Shown: positions 1 through 8,555, counted from the first letter of the stretch. The stretch is DNA of 64,000 bases from Ancylobacter oerskovii (GCF_018390555.1 NZ_JAHBGB010000041.1:310001-374000); one strand, 5' to 3'. Notes: generated by a model from the sequence alone, not told the origin. Numbers and translations are program-made.

Positions 1-1
1 C

Positions 2-709
2 CTGATCGACCTCACCGCCATGGCGCAGGCCGCCGAGGTGCAGAAGCTCGACCAGACCGCGGACTTCAAGCGCCAGCTCGACTTCATCAAGAAGCGGGTG
101 CTGATGCAGGCGGCGCTGGAGCAGGCGGCGAAGGCGGCGGTGACCGACGAAGCGCTGAAGAAGACCTATGAAGAGGCGCTGAAGCAGCAGAAGCCGGAAG
201 AGGAGGTGCATGCGCGCCACATCCTGTTCCGCGCCGACCCGAACGACAAGGCGGCCTCCGAGGCGGCCGAGAAGAAGGCCAAGGACGTCGAGGCGCGCCT
301 GAAGAAGGGCGAGGACTTCGCCAAGCTGGCCGGCGAGCTGACCGAGGATCCCTCGGGCAAGCAGGACGGCGGCGATCTCGGCTTCTTCACCAAGGACCAG
401 ATGGTGCCGGAATTCGCCGAGAAGGCCTTCGCCATGAAGCCCGGCGACGTGTCCGAGCCGGTGAAGACCCAGTTCGGCTGGCATGTCATCAAGGTGGAGG
501 AGAAGCGCCAGAAGCCGCTGCCGACCTTCGACGAGGTGAAGCCGCAGATCGAGCAGTATCTGGTGCAGAAGGCGCAGGCCGACACGGTGCAGAAGACCCG
601 CGACGCCGCCAAGGTGGAGAAGACCGCCGCGGCGCCGAAGCCTTCCGACCTCGTCGCCCCGCCGGCCGGCACGCCCGCTCCCGCCGACGCGCCCAAGCCG
701 GCGCAGTGA
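2..709 (+). CDS. Parvulin-type peptidylprolyl isomerase (PrsA/SurA-like), 5' end outside the window
   Basis: Periplasmic peptidyl-prolyl cis-trans isomerase and chaperone that helps fold exported and outer-membrane proteins. The reading frame is open from base 2, so the signal peptide and most of the N-terminal chaperone region lie upstream; an internal ATG at 20 is not the true start. About residues 65-165 of the visible part form a parvulin (Rotamase) domain, with the characteristic HARHILF, GGDLGFF, MVPEFAEKAF and FGWHVIKV stretches. The C-terminus is a low-complexity Ala/Pro/Lys tail. A strong hairpin and T-tract follow at 761-799. Which parvulin subtype this is cannot be settled without the N-terminus. 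Confidence 0.9.
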   Translation: MIDLTAMAQAAEVQKLDQTADFKRQLDFIKKRVLMQAALEQAAKAAVTDEALKKTYEEALKQQKPEEEVHARHILFRADPNDKAASEAAEKKAKDVEARLKKGEDFAKLAGELTEDPSGKQDGGDLGFFTKDQMVPEFAEKAFAMKPGDVSEPVKTQFGWHVIKVEEKRQKPLPTFDEVKPQIEQYLVQKAQADTVQKTRDAAKVEKTAAAPKPSDLVAPPAGTPAPADAPKPAQ

Positions 710-760
710 GGCTCGCGCGGGCCGGCCATGCCGGCTCCGCCGCCGCCCGACATTCAGGAA

Positions 761-799
761 AAGGCCGTCCGGTTCATGCCGGGCGGCCTTTTTCTTTTT
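761..799 (+). terminator. Intrinsic terminator after the parvulin gene, probably bidirectional
   Basis: A 10-bp stem (GGCCGTCCGG / CCGGGCGGCC with one G-T wobble) around a 6-base loop is followed by TTTTTCTTTTT. A run of A sits on the other side of the stem. It lies between the convergent ends of the parvulin gene and the TetR gene, so it can serve both strands. Confidence 0.85.
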
Positions 800-823
800 C
801 GCGAGGCGGCCGGGAGGCGGGGG

Positions 824-1492
824 TCAGCGCCGGAGCATGCCGCGGGCGATCTGGCGCACGGCGGCGGTGATGGTCTCGACGTCGTCCTCCATCCGGCCGG
901 TGAGCAGCCGTGCCCAGACATAGCCGCCGACAATGTCGACGGTGGTGTCGAGGTCGACGGCCGGGTCGAGCTCGCCGCGCTGATGCGCCCGCTCGAAGAC
1001 CAGCGCGAGATGGTGCCGCCGCTCGGCGAGGAAGGCGCGCAGGGCGTCGAGCGCGGCGGGATCGGATTGCGCCTCGGCGATGATCGAGCGGAAGGCGCCG
1101 CCGGCCGGGGTCTCCCGCCAGAAGCGCGAGATGGTGCGGATCATGGCGGTCAGGTCGCCCTCGAGGGTGCCGGTGGCGTCCTCGGCGAGCGCGAGCTTCT
1201 GGCGGGCATAGATATCGAGCAGAAGCGCAGCCTTGCTGTTCCACCAGCGATAGATGGTCGGCTTGCCGGCCCCGGCGCGCTTGGCCACCTGCTCGATGGA
1301 AAAGCCGGCATAGCCCCGTTCGGCGAGCAGGGCCTCGGCGGCATCGAGGATCGCCTCGGAGGCGGCCTTGCTGCGGCGGGGACCCGCCGACACGCGGGAA
1401 GGGGAGGCCGGGGCCGGGGACGATCCGGCCATGAGGGCCCGATCGGAGACGCGGTCCTTTTCCCGGGCGGGGTCGTCGGTCATGGGCGACAT
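824..1492 (-). CDS. TetR/AcrR family transcriptional regulator
   Basis: DNA-binding repressor of 222 residues. After a disordered 40-residue N-terminus comes a TetR_N helix-turn-helix at about residues 44-90 (FSIEQVAKRAGAGKPTIYRWW). The C-terminal half is helical and resembles TetR ligand-binding domains; the ligand is unknown. It is divergent from the DUF2798 gene at 1606, and the two share a palindromic promoter/operator at 1545-1596. Autorepression together with control of the DUF2798 gene is therefore the likely arrangement (inference). An ATG at residue 4 is an alternative start. Confidence 0.88.
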   Translation of the reverse strand: MSPMTDDPAREKDRVSDRALMAGSSPAPASPSRVSAGPRRSKAASEAILDAAEALLAERGYAGFSIEQVAKRAGAGKPTIYRWWNSKAALLLDIYARQKLALAEDATGTLEGDLTAMIRTISRFWRETPAGGAFRSIIAEAQSDPAALDALRAFLAERRHHLALVFERAHQRGELDPAVDLDTTVDIVGGYVWARLLTGRMEDDVETITAAVRQIARGMLRR

Positions 1493-1544
1493 TTCTCGCG
1501 GGTCGAGCGGGGCATGCGGCCCACTCTAGGAGCAGGGCTTCTCG

Positions 1545-1596
1545 TTGACAAAACGAAACGGAGCGTTTTAATAAACGAAACGTTCCGTTTTGTCAT
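1545..1596. promoter_or_regulatory. Overlapping divergent promoters with one shared -10 hexamer inside a TetR-type palindrome
   Basis: Plus strand: TTGACA at 1545-1550, 17-base spacer, TTAATA at 1568-1573. Minus strand: ATGACA (complement of 1591-1596), 17-base spacer, TATTAA, which is the complement of the same 1568-1573 hexamer. Bases 1547-1594 form an imperfect palindrome (GACAAAACG at one end, CGTTTTGTC at the other) containing repeated AAACG / CGTTT half-sites. This fits an operator for the adjacent TetR protein. The two polymerases cannot occupy the site together. Confidence 0.75.
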
Positions 1597-1605
1597 AGTG
1601 TCGTC

Positions 1606-1827
1606 ATGTCCGCCGCTCCGAACTTCTCCCGCTCGCGCTTCACCCTCGCGGTGACGCTCGCGACCTATCCGCTGATGACCGCGCTGCTCTATGGCGTGAT
1701 CGCCTTCACGCCCGATTGGCCGATCTGGTTGCGCACCATGATCGTCGAGCCGGTCATTTCCGTCGCCATGGTGTGGGTGCTGGTGCCCAGCATACGCGGC
1801 CAGCTGCGGGCCTGGCTGCATCCCTGA
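1606..1827 (+). CDS. DUF2798 family small membrane protein
   Basis: A 73-residue protein with two predicted transmembrane helices (about residues 12-33 and 43-63), typical of the DUF2798 family, whose function is unknown. The transcript would start near 1580, leaving a leader of about 25 bases; no clear Shine-Dalgarno sequence is visible before the ATG. It is divergent from, and probably repressed by, the TetR gene at 824-1492, so it may belong to a stress or efflux-related response (inference). Confidence 0.75.
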   Translation: MSAAPNFSRSRFTLAVTLATYPLMTALLYGVIAFTPDWPIWLRTMIVEPVISVAMVWVLVPSIRGQLRAWLHP

Positions 1828-1957
1828 GCTTCCCGGGAGGTTGCCGGCGCCCGGCGGGTCGGCCGGGCGCGGCTGTCGAACGGGGCTGTCGAACGTCTTG
1901 CGGATGTCGCGCGCTTCGGGCACATCGGTCCGGCCTTCCTCCCGCCCGAGATGTCCC

Positions 1958-3205
1958 ATGGCCCACGCTGCTCCCGTCTCCCCGCTCGCGCCCAAGACTA
2001 CGCCGGATGTCGCCCCCGTCGAGGGCGTGCGCTTCGCCACCGCTGCGGCGGGCATCCGCTACAAGGGGCGCACCGACGTGCTGCTGCTGGCGCTCGACGA
2101 GGGCACCACGGCGGCCGGCGTGTTCACCAGGTCCAAGTGCCCCTCGGCGCCGGTGGAGTGGTGCCGGGCCAACCTTCCCGGCGGCCTCGCCCGCGGGCTG
2201 GTGGTGAATTCGGGCAATGCCAACGCCTTCACCGGCAGCAAGGGCCGCGAGGCCACCGCGCTCACCGCGAAGATCGCCGCCAAGGCGCTGGGCTGCGACG
2301 AAAGCGAGATCTTCCTCGCTTCCACCGGGGTGATCGGCGAGCCGCTCGACGCGACCAAATATGAGGGCGTGCTGGAGGAGACCGCCGGCCGGCTCGGCAC
2401 CCTGCCCTGGATCGACCCGGCGCGGGCGATCATGACCACCGACACCTTTCCCAAGCTGGCCACCGCCACCGCCAAGATTGGCGGCGTCGAGGTGACCATC
2501 GCCGGCATCGCCAAGGGCGCCGGCATGATCGCCCCGGACATGGCGACCATGCTCTCCTTCGTGTTCACCGACGCGCCGATCGAGGCAAAGGCGCTGCAGG
2601 CGCTGCTCTCGCGCGGTGTGACCGATTCGTTCAACGCGGTGACCATCGACGGCGACACCTCCACCTCCGACACGCTGATGCTGTTCGCCACCGGCGCGGC
2701 GGCCAAGCGCGGCGCGCCGCGCATCGCCGAGGCGACCGACCGCCGGCTGGCGTCGTTCCGCAAGGCGCTGACCACCGTGCTGGCCGATCTCGCCGAGCAG
2801 GTGGCGCGCGACGGCGAGGGCGCGCGCAAGCTGGTGAAGATCGAGGTGACGGGGGCGACCTCCAAGCGCTCGGCGCGGCGCATCGCCATGTCCATCGCCA
2901 ATTCGCCGCTGGTGAAGACGGCGGTGGCCGGCGAGGACGCCAATTGGGGGCGCATCGTGATGGCCGTGGGCAAGGCCGGCGAGCCGGCCGAGCGCGACCG
3001 GCTGTCGATCTCGTTCGGCGGCATCCGCGTCGCCCATGAAGGCGCGCGCGATCCGTCCTATGACGAGGCGCAGGTCTCGGCCTACATGAAGAACGACGTC
3101 ATCGACATTCAGGTCGATATCGGCCTCGGCGCCTCGTCCGACCGGGTGATGACCTGCGACCTCACCAAGGAATATGTCGCCATCAACGGCGACTATCGTT
3201 CGTGA
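1958..3205 (+). CDS. argJ: Bifunctional glutamate N-acetyltransferase / amino-acid acetyltransferase ArgJ
   Basis: Arginine biosynthesis: transfers acetyl from N-acetylornithine to glutamate, and in bifunctional forms also uses acetyl-CoA. The 415-residue precursor cleaves itself before a threonine nucleophile. The site is visible as [14 protein letters not shown] with Thr197 as the new N-terminus, and STGVIGEPL and [20 protein letters not shown] family blocks are also present. The ATG at 1958 was chosen because family similarity begins there; upstream in-frame codons encode an unlikely Arg/Pro/Ser-rich stretch. It is followed after 16 bases by mutT, probably in one transcript. Confidence 0.95.
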   Translation: MAHAAPVSPLAPKTTPDVAPVEGVRFATAAAGIRYKGRTDVLLLALDEGTTAAGVFTRSKCPSAPVEWCRANLPGGLARGLVVNSGNANAFTGSKGREATALTAKIAAKALGCDESEIFLASTGVIGEPLDATKYEGVLEETAGRLGTLPWIDPARAIMTTDTFPKLATATAKIGGVEVTIAGIAKGAGMIAPDMATMLSFVFTDAPIEAKALQALLSRGVTDSFNAVTIDGDTSTSDTLMLFATGAAAKRGAPRIAEATDRRLASFRKALTTVLADLAEQVARDGEGARKLVKIEVTGATSKRSARRIAMSIANSPLVKTAVAGEDANWGRIVMAVGKAGEPAERDRLSISFGGIRVAHEGARDPSYDEAQVSAYMKNDVIDIQVDIGLGASSDRVMTCDLTKEYVAINGDYRS

Positions 3206-3221
3206 GCGAGGGGCGGGCCCG

Positions 3222-3635
3222 ATGAAGATCGTCCTCGTCGCCGCCTGCGCGCTCGTCGATGTCGACGGGCGGGTGCTGCTCGCCCAGCGGCCGGAAGGCA
3301 AGCAGCTTGCCGGCCTGTGGGAATTTCCCGGCGGCAAGGTGGAGCCCGGCGAGCGGCCGGAGGACTGCCTGATCCGCGAGCTTGCCGAGGAACTCGGCAT
3401 CACCGTGAAGGAGCCGTGCCTCGCCCCGCTGACCTTCGCCAGCCATACCTACGAGACGTTCCAGCTGCTGATGCCGCTGTGGATCTGCCGGCGCTGGGAG
3501 GGCCAGGTGCAGGGGCGTGAGGGGCAGAAGCTCGCCTGGGTGCGGGCCGGGCGGCTGCGCGACTATCCGATGCCGCCGGCCGACGAGCCGCTGATCCCGG
3601 TGCTCGTCGACCTACTCGGCCCGGGGCGGGACTAG
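3222..3635 (+). CDS. mutT: 8-oxo-dGTP diphosphatase MutT
   Basis: Nudix hydrolase of 137 residues that removes oxidised dGTP from the nucleotide pool. The full Nudix box is present at about residues 37-59 (GGKVEPGERPEDCLIREL followed by AEELGI), matching GX5EX7REUXEEXGU. The N-terminal VAACALVDVDGRVLLAQRP is typical of MutT. The ATG at 3222 follows GAGGGGCGGG, a usable ribosome-binding site. The gene sits directly behind argJ, an arrangement that recurs in alphaproteobacteria. Confidence 0.92.
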   Translation: MKIVLVAACALVDVDGRVLLAQRPEGKQLAGLWEFPGGKVEPGERPEDCLIRELAEELGITVKEPCLAPLTFASHTYETFQLLMPLWICRRWEGQVQGREGQKLAWVRAGRLRDYPMPPADEPLIPVLVDLLGPGRD

Positions 3636-3646
3636 CCGGCCCTCAT

Positions 3647-4147
3647 CTAGCGGCGGCCGGGGCGTGCCGAGAGCCGTCCCTGCCGGCGCAGATGGATGAT
3701 CTGCGCGGTCAGGCCGACCACGAGCAGGACCAGGAGCCCGGCCTGGGAGCCGACGAGCAGCGGCGCGTGCAGGTCGGTCACCAGCGGATGGCCGTCGGGG
3801 ACCCGGCGCAGGATTTCGGTGACGGTGGGCAGCATCAGCAGGAAGGTGCTGAGGCTCAGGCAGACGGTTTCGATATAGTGCGCGGCCCTGCCGAGACCGG
3901 GAAGCCGCCCGACGCCGTATCCCGCCAGCAGGAACAGCAGCGTCACGGCGCCGATGACATAGCCGACCGGCTCGTGCGCCACGAGGAACGCGGTGACGGC
4001 GCCGATCACCATCGAGACGAAGTAGACGACGCCAGGGACCGACCGCGGCACGATCCGGCCATAGCGCACGAACATGTAGAACGCCACCGGGATCGCCGGC
4101 AGGCTGCCGAGCGTGTGGATCCAGCCGAGCGGAGAAATGCCAAACAT
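3647..4147 (-). CDS. Hypothetical multi-pass membrane protein under TetR control
   Basis: About 166 residues with four or five hydrophobic helices (near residues 5-28, 38-57, 62-82, 95-118 and 135-155) and a basic C-terminus. I do not recognise the family. The ATG at 4147 is preferred over the upstream ATG at 4195 because AAGGA lies eight bases before it. The upstream start would also place coding sequence across an operator palindrome (4165-4182) that is repeated before the TetR gene. It lies just downstream of that TetR gene on the same strand and is the most likely target of the repressor. Confidence 0.7.
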   Translation of the reverse strand: MFGISPLGWIHTLGSLPAIPVAFYMFVRYGRIVPRSVPGVVYFVSMVIGAVTAFLVAHEPVGYVIGAVTLLFLLAGYGVGRLPGLGRAAHYIETVCLSLSTFLLMLPTVTEILRRVPDGHPLVTDLHAPLLVGSQAGLLVLLVVGLTAQIIHLRRQGRLSARPGRR

Positions 4148-4164
4148 GGGAATGTCCTTTGTAT

Positions 4165-4182
4165 CTACCAACTGATTGGTAG
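4165..4182. promoter_or_regulatory. TetR operator copy 1, before the membrane protein gene
   Basis: An 18-bp near-perfect palindrome, CTACCAACTGATTGGTAG, with arms CTACCAA / TTGGTAG. A related palindrome with the same CTACC / GGTAG ends occurs at 4813-4830 before the neighbouring TetR gene. Paired palindromes of this size are typical TetR-family operators. Confidence 0.7.
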
Positions 4183-4219
4183 ATTGACGAGGCAAACTGG
4201 ATGCCGCCCTGGGGCGGCG

Positions 4220-4804
4220 TCAGCGGGGTGTCTCGAGGCGTTCCAGCAGGGGATGGACGATGACGCCGAACATGCCGGCGTCGCCATAGGCCCGCGCCGA
4301 CAGCATGGCGCCGTGAACGGTGGCGAGGATGATCTCGGCCTCCGCCCGGGCGGTTCCGGCCGGATGCAGCCGGCCCTGCGCGGCGCCGCGTTCCAGAACC
4401 GAGGTCAGCCAGTCCGAGAGCGCGCGGAAATGGGCGCGTACCTCCAGCACGACAGTCTCGGGAAGTGCCGGAATTTCGCTCGCCAGCAGGGCGCAGACGC
4501 AGAATGGCGCGCTCGCATCGGCGATGCAGGCTTCCCAGTAGCCGGTATAGGCCCGCAACTGAGCGGCCGGATCGGCTACCTGCCGCTCCAGTTCGGCGGT
4601 GGCGGCCTCCGCTTCCTGCCGATACCGCTTCACCAGCGTGCGGACGAGGTCCGACTTGACGGGAAAATGGTGGTGGATGCTGGCCTTGGTGATGCCGACG
4701 ACCTTCGAGATGTCGGCATAGCTGAAGCCGTTATAGCCGCCGGCGATGACGAGCTCGCGGGTGCAACGCAGGATGTCGTCGGATGTGGTGGGGGCGCGGG
4801 ACAT
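4220..4804 (-). CDS. TetR/AcrR family transcriptional regulator
   Basis: A 194-residue repressor with a TetR_N helix-turn-helix at about residues 8-55 (FSYADISKVVGITKASIHHHFPVK) and a helical C-terminal ligand domain with a CVCALLASE segment. Cysteines 82 and 84, next to the putative pocket, could allow thiol or electrophile sensing, but this is speculative. Upstream, TTGACA (complement of 4833-4838), a 17-base spacer and TAGAAA suggest a promoter with an almost leaderless message. The operator palindrome at 4813-4830 lies within the spacer, so autorepression is likely. Confidence 0.88.
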   Translation of the reverse strand: MSRAPTTSDDILRCTRELVIAGGYNGFSYADISKVVGITKASIHHHFPVKSDLVRTLVKRYRQEAEAATAELERQVADPAAQLRAYTGYWEACIADASAPFCVCALLASEIPALPETVVLEVRAHFRALSDWLTSVLERGAAQGRLHPAGTARAEAEIILATVHGAMLSARAYGDAGMFGVIVHPLLERLETPR

Positions 4805-4812
4805 AATTGTTT

Positions 4813-4830
4813 CTACCTTCTAGTAGGTAG
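4813..4830. promoter_or_regulatory. TetR operator copy 2, in the promoter of the TetR gene
   Basis: Palindrome CTACCTTCTAGTAGGTAG, with arms CTACCT / AGGTAG, between a minus-strand TTGACA (4833-4838) and the start codon at 4804. It shares its outer bases and length with 4165-4182. Confidence 0.7.
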
Positions 4831-4899
4831 GTTGTCAATGAGGCGGCTCCGCATCGCGCCGGCCCGCCGAGCCGCAGGCGCTGCCTTCCCGCAAGACCT

Positions 4900-5805
4900 T
4901 CAGGAATCGTCGCCGGGCAGCCTGCCTTCGGGCACCTTCAGCGCATCGGCGAGCCGGACCTTCGCCGAACCGGGGCGCAGCGGCTTCTGCTGGCTCTCAT
5001 GCGGCGCCCAGCCGGAGATCCAGGCGATCTCGAAGGTGGCGCGCAGCCGCCCGTCCGGGTCGGCGAAGCGCTCGGCATAGACCTCGAACAGGCGGGCCAG
5101 CGTCGCGCGGCGCAGTGGGGCGCGGCGGCGGGCGGCGAGCGGATTGGCGGCGCCCATGCGACGCAGATCGTGCATCAGCGCCAGGGGATGGGCGTAGCGC
5201 ACCACCACGCGATCGACATCGGTGACCGGCAAGGCGAGGCCGGCCCGCTGGATCAGGCCGCCGAGATCGCGCAGATCTGCGAAGGGCGCCACGCGGGGGG
5301 AGATGCCGCCCGTCGTCTCGCTCTCGGCGATGGCGAAGGCCTCGCGCAGCTCGGCGAGCGTGCCGGCACCGAACAGGCAGGCGAGCAGCAGCCCGTCCGG
5401 CCGGAGCGCGCGGCGGATCTGCGCCAGCGTGCCGGGAAGGTCGTTCGCCGTCTGCAGCGCCAGGGCGGAGACCACGAGATCGAGCGACGCGGCGCCGAAA
5501 GGCGGCATCTCGATGTCGGCCGCGGCGTCGTTGTCGGCGCGCTCGGGCGGGCCGAAGGCGAACAGCCGGCCGATCATCGGGGAGGCGGCGAGCGCGCGGG
5601 CGAGGGCCGTGGTCGGCGTGCCGAGATCGCCGGCGATGTCGAAGCGGCGGTTCACCGCGCCGAGCCGATCGGCGAGATCCTCCGCGACCCGGTCGATGAG
5701 GAAGGTTTCCGGGCCGAGCGCTCGCGCCCGCCGTCGCCGGGCGGCGAGGGTGCGGGCGTCGAAGATCCGGTGGGGACCGGCGGCGGCAGATTCGGAACCG
5801 GGCAT
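4900..5805 (-). CDS. Class I SAM-dependent methyltransferase, NDUFAF5/BioC-like
   Basis: A 301-residue protein resembling the alphaproteobacterial homologues of NDUFAF5, a complex I assembly factor that hydroxylates an arginine, and of BioC. Visible blocks are IFDARTLAARRRRARALGP near the N-terminus, the post-motif LDLVVSALALQTANDLPGTL (about 115-134) and RALRPDGLLLACLFGAGTL. The usual glycine-rich SAM loop (DxGxGxG) is altered to DLGTPTTA, so catalysis as a methyltransferase is uncertain. The start at 5805 has GAGGAG before it. It is divergent from comF, a common arrangement in this order. Confidence 0.82.
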   Translation of the reverse strand: MPGSESAAAGPHRIFDARTLAARRRRARALGPETFLIDRVAEDLADRLGAVNRRFDIAGDLGTPTTALARALAASPMIGRLFAFGPPERADNDAAADIEMPPFGAASLDLVVSALALQTANDLPGTLAQIRRALRPDGLLLACLFGAGTLAELREAFAIAESETTGGISPRVAPFADLRDLGGLIQRAGLALPVTDVDRVVVRYAHPLALMHDLRRMGAANPLAARRRAPLRRATLARLFEVYAERFADPDGRLRATFEIAWISGWAPHESQQKPLRPGSAKVRLADALKVPEGRLPGDDS

Positions 5806-5959
5806 GGGGCGCTCCTCGATGCCTGCCATAGGCCGATGCGGACGCGCGGTCAAAGCGCAGGGCCGGGAGACGAACCCGTCCGCCCGCGGCTTTCCCCACG
5901 CGCGGATTTCGGAAAGATCCCCCGCGCACAACCGCCGCGATCCGTGCAACGATGGCGCC

Positions 5960-6781
5960 ATGGATGATGCCGCGCCCATCCCCGTCCGCTCGCGCCACCG
6001 CTTCGCCGCCGCCTTCACCCAGGCGGGGCAGGGGGCCTTGCGCGCGCTGAAGGTCGCGGGCCGGGTCGGGCTCGACCATGCGTTGCCGCCCACCTGCATG
6101 GCCTGCAAGCGGGCGGTGGGCGAGCCCGGCGGGCTGTGCGCCGCCTGCTGGCGGCAGCTCGACTTCATCTGCGAGCCGCTGTGCGAGCGGCTCGGCGTGC
6201 CGCTGGAAGCCGGCGCGAACCGGCTCTCGCCGCTGGCGGCGCAGCATCCACCGGCCTATGGGCGAGCGCGGGCCGCGGTCTGCTTCGGCGAGGTGGCGCG
6301 GGAACTGGTGCACGGCTTCAAATATGCCGACCGCACCGATCTCGCCGATCCGCTGGCGGGGCTGATGGCGCGGGCCGGCACCGAGTTGCTGCGCGATGCC
6401 GAGGCGCTGGTGCCGGTGCCGCTGCATCCGCGCCGGCTGTTCAAGCGCCGCTTCAACCAGTCGGCGCTGCTGGCGCTCGGCATAGAGCGGCGTAGCGCGG
6501 TGCCGATGCGGCCCGCCTGGCTGGTGCGCCGGCGGGCGACGACACCCCAGGTCGGGCTCGACCGTGCGGCGCGGGCGGAGAATGTCGCCGGTGCCTTCGC
6601 GGTGCCGGACGCGGCCCGTGCCGAGGTGGCGGGGCGGCGCATCGTGCTGGTCGACGACGTGCTGACCACCGGGGCGACGCTCGACGCCTGCGCCAAGGCG
6701 CTGCTGCGCGCCGGGGCGGAACGGGTGGACGTGCTGGTGTTCGCGCGGGTTGTTGACGGAATGACGACGCCCATATCATAG
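5960..6781 (+). CDS. ComF family protein (phosphoribosyltransferase fold)
   Basis: A 273-residue homologue of ComF, implicated in handling of single-stranded DNA during natural competence in Bacillus and Haemophilus; its role in alphaproteobacteria is unclear. There is an N-terminal zinc-finger-like set, Cys46-x2-Cys49 and Cys60-x2-Cys63. The conserved VPVPLHPRRLFKRRFNQS lies at about 151-168, and the type I PRTase PRPP loop VLVDDVLTTGAT at 229-240. The start ATG at 5960 is where family similarity begins. It heads a run with grxC, a nitrilase gene and a DUF1178 gene. Confidence 0.88.
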   Translation: MDDAAPIPVRSRHRFAAAFTQAGQGALRALKVAGRVGLDHALPPTCMACKRAVGEPGGLCAACWRQLDFICEPLCERLGVPLEAGANRLSPLAAQHPPAYGRARAAVCFGEVARELVHGFKYADRTDLADPLAGLMARAGTELLRDAEALVPVPLHPRRLFKRRFNQSALLALGIERRSAVPMRPAWLVRRRATTPQVGLDRAARAENVAGAFAVPDAARAEVAGRRIVLVDDVLTTGATLDACAKALLRAGAERVDVLVFARVVDGMTTPIS

Positions 6782-6838
6782 AACGGCGGCATCGCGTCCT
6801 CGGTGCAGGAGGACGGGGAATGGCGCGGGAGGAATGCC

Positions 6839-7096
6839 ATGGCGCAGATCGAGATCTACACCACCTATACCTGCCCCTATTGCCACGCCGCCAAGGACCT
6901 GTTGAAGCGTAAGGGCGCCGCCTTTTCCGAGATCAACGTCGCCGGCGATCCGGTGATGCGCTCCACCATGTCCGGCCGCGCCGGCGGCCGCACCAGCGTG
7001 CCGCAGATCTTCATCGACGGAAAGCATGTCGGCGGCTGCGACGACCTTTACGCCCTCGACGAGGCCGGCGGGCTCGACCCGCTGCTCGCCCGCTGA
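6839..7096 (+). CDS. grxC: Glutaredoxin 3
   Basis: An 85-residue dithiol glutaredoxin, a glutathione-dependent reductant of protein and mixed disulfides in the cytoplasm. The active site CPYC is at residues 12-15. The cis-proline block TSVPQIFIDG and the glutathione-contacting GGCDDLYAL are both intact. GGGAGGA just upstream is a good ribosome-binding site for the ATG at 6839. It lies between comF and a glutathione-related amidase gene, a functional link that is conserved among alphaproteobacteria. Confidence 0.95.
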   Translation: MAQIEIYTTYTCPYCHAAKDLLKRKGAAFSEINVAGDPVMRSTMSGRAGGRTSVPQIFIDGKHVGGCDDLYALDEAGGLDPLLAR

Positions 7097-7125
7097 TCCT
7101 TCCCGCGTTCAACCGAGTTCAGGCC

Positions 7126-8052
7126 ATGACCGCTTCCGCCGCCGACGCCACCTCCCGACCGCTGCATCTCGGCGCGCCCTTCAAGGCGGCGCTGGTGCAG
7201 ATGCGCACCGGCAAAAGCGTCGCGGCCAATGTCGAGGCCGCCTCGGCGCTGATCCGCGCGGCGGCGGCCGACGGCGCCTCCTATGTGCAGACGCCGGAGA
7301 TGACCGGCACCATGGAGGAAAACCGGCAGGCGCTGTTCGCCACGCTGCACGAGGAGGAGACCGACCCCGCGCTCGCGGCCTTCCAGTCGCTCGCCCGGGA
7401 ACTCGGCATCCATCTGCATATCGGCTCGCTGGCGATCCGGGCCGGCGAGCACCGGGCGGCGAACCGCTCCTTCCTGCTGGCGCCGGACGGCTCGATCGCC
7501 GGCCGCTACGACAAGATCCACATGTTCGACGTCGACCTGCCCAATGGCGACGTCTATCGCGAATCCGAGGCCTACCGGCCCGGCGAGATCGCCATCCATG
7601 CCGATCTGCCGGAGATCCGCCTCGGGCTGACCATCTGCTACGATCTGCGCTTCCCGGCGCTGTTCCGCGCGCTGGCCGAGGCCGGGGCGGGCATGCTGGC
7701 GGTGCCCGCGGCCTTCACCAAGACCACCGGCGAGGCGCACTGGCATATCCTGCTGCGCGCCCGCGCCATCGAGACCGGCTCCTTCGTGCTCGCCGCCGCG
7801 CAGGGCGGCCTGCATGAGAATGGCCGCGAGACCTTCGGCCATTCGCTGATCATCGACCCGTGGGGGCGCATCCTCGCCGAGGCCGGCACCGAGCCGGGCG
7901 TCATCTCCGCGGTGATCGACCCGGCCGAGGTGGCGGCGGTGCGCCGGCGCATTCCCTCGCTGCAGAACGGCCGGCGCTTCGAGCTGCTGCCCGAGCCGGG
8001 CGCGGGGCGCCTGCATCTGGCGGCCTCCGGCCCGGCGCCGGCGGGAGAATAG
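7126..8052 (+). CDS. Nit1-type carbon-nitrogen hydrolase (deaminated glutathione amidase)
   Basis: A 308-residue nitrilase-superfamily amidase. Nit1 homologues repair deaminated glutathione, which fits its position after grxC. The Glu-Lys-Cys triad is visible: Glu58 (TPEMTG), Lys130 (RYDKIHMFD) and Cys171 (TICYDLRFP). [17 protein letters not shown] and [11 protein letters not shown], typical of Nit proteins, follow. The start and the length agree with the family. Assignment to deaminated-glutathione amidase rather than omega-amidase rests on the HMFDVDLP context and the neighbours. Confidence 0.9.
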   Translation: MTASAADATSRPLHLGAPFKAALVQMRTGKSVAANVEAASALIRAAAADGASYVQTPEMTGTMEENRQALFATLHEEETDPALAAFQSLARELGIHLHIGSLAIRAGEHRAANRSFLLAPDGSIAGRYDKIHMFDVDLPNGDVYRESEAYRPGEIAIHADLPEIRLGLTICYDLRFPALFRALAEAGAGMLAVPAAFTKTTGEAHWHILLRARAIETGSFVLAAAQGGLHENGRETFGHSLIIDPWGRILAEAGTEPGVISAVIDPAEVAAVRRRIPSLQNGRRFELLPEPGAGRLHLAASGPAPAGE

Positions 8053-8054
8053 CC

Positions 8055-8531
8055 ATGATCCTCTATTCGCTGTGCTGCGAGAAGGAGCACGGCTTCGACA
8101 GCTGGTTCCGCGATTCCGCCGCTTACGAGCAGCAGAAGGCGCAGGGGCTGGTCGCCTGCCCGGTTTGCGGCTCTGCCGAGGTCGAGAAGGCGCTGATGGC
8201 GCCGGCGCTGGGCTCCGGCACCCGCAAGCGCGAGCCGGAGCCGGAGCCGACGGCGGCGCTGCCGGCGGAGAAGACGCGGCCGGAGAAGATCGCCCTGCTG
8301 TCCGAGCGGGAGCAGGCGCTGCGCGCCATGATCCGCGCGGTGCGCGAGCAGGTGACGCAGAATTCCGACTATGTGGGCGAGGAGTTCGCCACGCTCGCGC
8401 GGCAGATGCATGAGGGCGAGGTGGAGCAGCGCTCGATCTATGGCGAGGCGAGTGCCGAGGAGGTGCGCTCGCTGATCGAGGACGAGATCGAGGTGCTGCC
8501 GCTGCCGAACCTGCCGGACGAACGGAACTGA
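8055..8531 (+). CDS. DUF1178 family protein
   Basis: A 158-residue protein of unknown function with an N-terminal zinc-ribbon-like set: Cys7, Cys8, then Cys35-x2-Cys38 (CPVCGS), near the conserved HGFDSWFRDS. The C-terminal half is charged and helical, and contains the family sequence NSDYVGEEFATLARQMHEGE. The start ATG at 8055 lies two bases after the nitrilase stop codon, so the two are probably translationally coupled. The family is largely restricted to proteobacteria and usually sits in this grxC-nit neighbourhood. Confidence 0.88.
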   Translation: MILYSLCCEKEHGFDSWFRDSAAYEQQKAQGLVACPVCGSAEVEKALMAPALGSGTRKREPEPEPTAALPAEKTRPEKIALLSEREQALRAMIRAVREQVTQNSDYVGEEFATLARQMHEGEVEQRSIYGEASAEEVRSLIEDEIEVLPLPNLPDERN

Positions 8532-8555
8532 GGCCGGCGCGCCATGAGGGGATCC

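Noticed and set aside
728..1654. A 308-codon plus-strand open frame over the TetR gene
   Set aside because: Gly/Arg/Ala-rich product opposite a clear TetR reading frame. High GC makes long antisense frames common; no ribosome-binding site or family similarity.
1754..3403. A 549-codon minus-strand open frame across argJ
   Set aside because: Antisense shadow of argJ with Gly/His/Arg-rich composition. ArgJ motifs, including the self-cleavage site, are intact on the plus strand.
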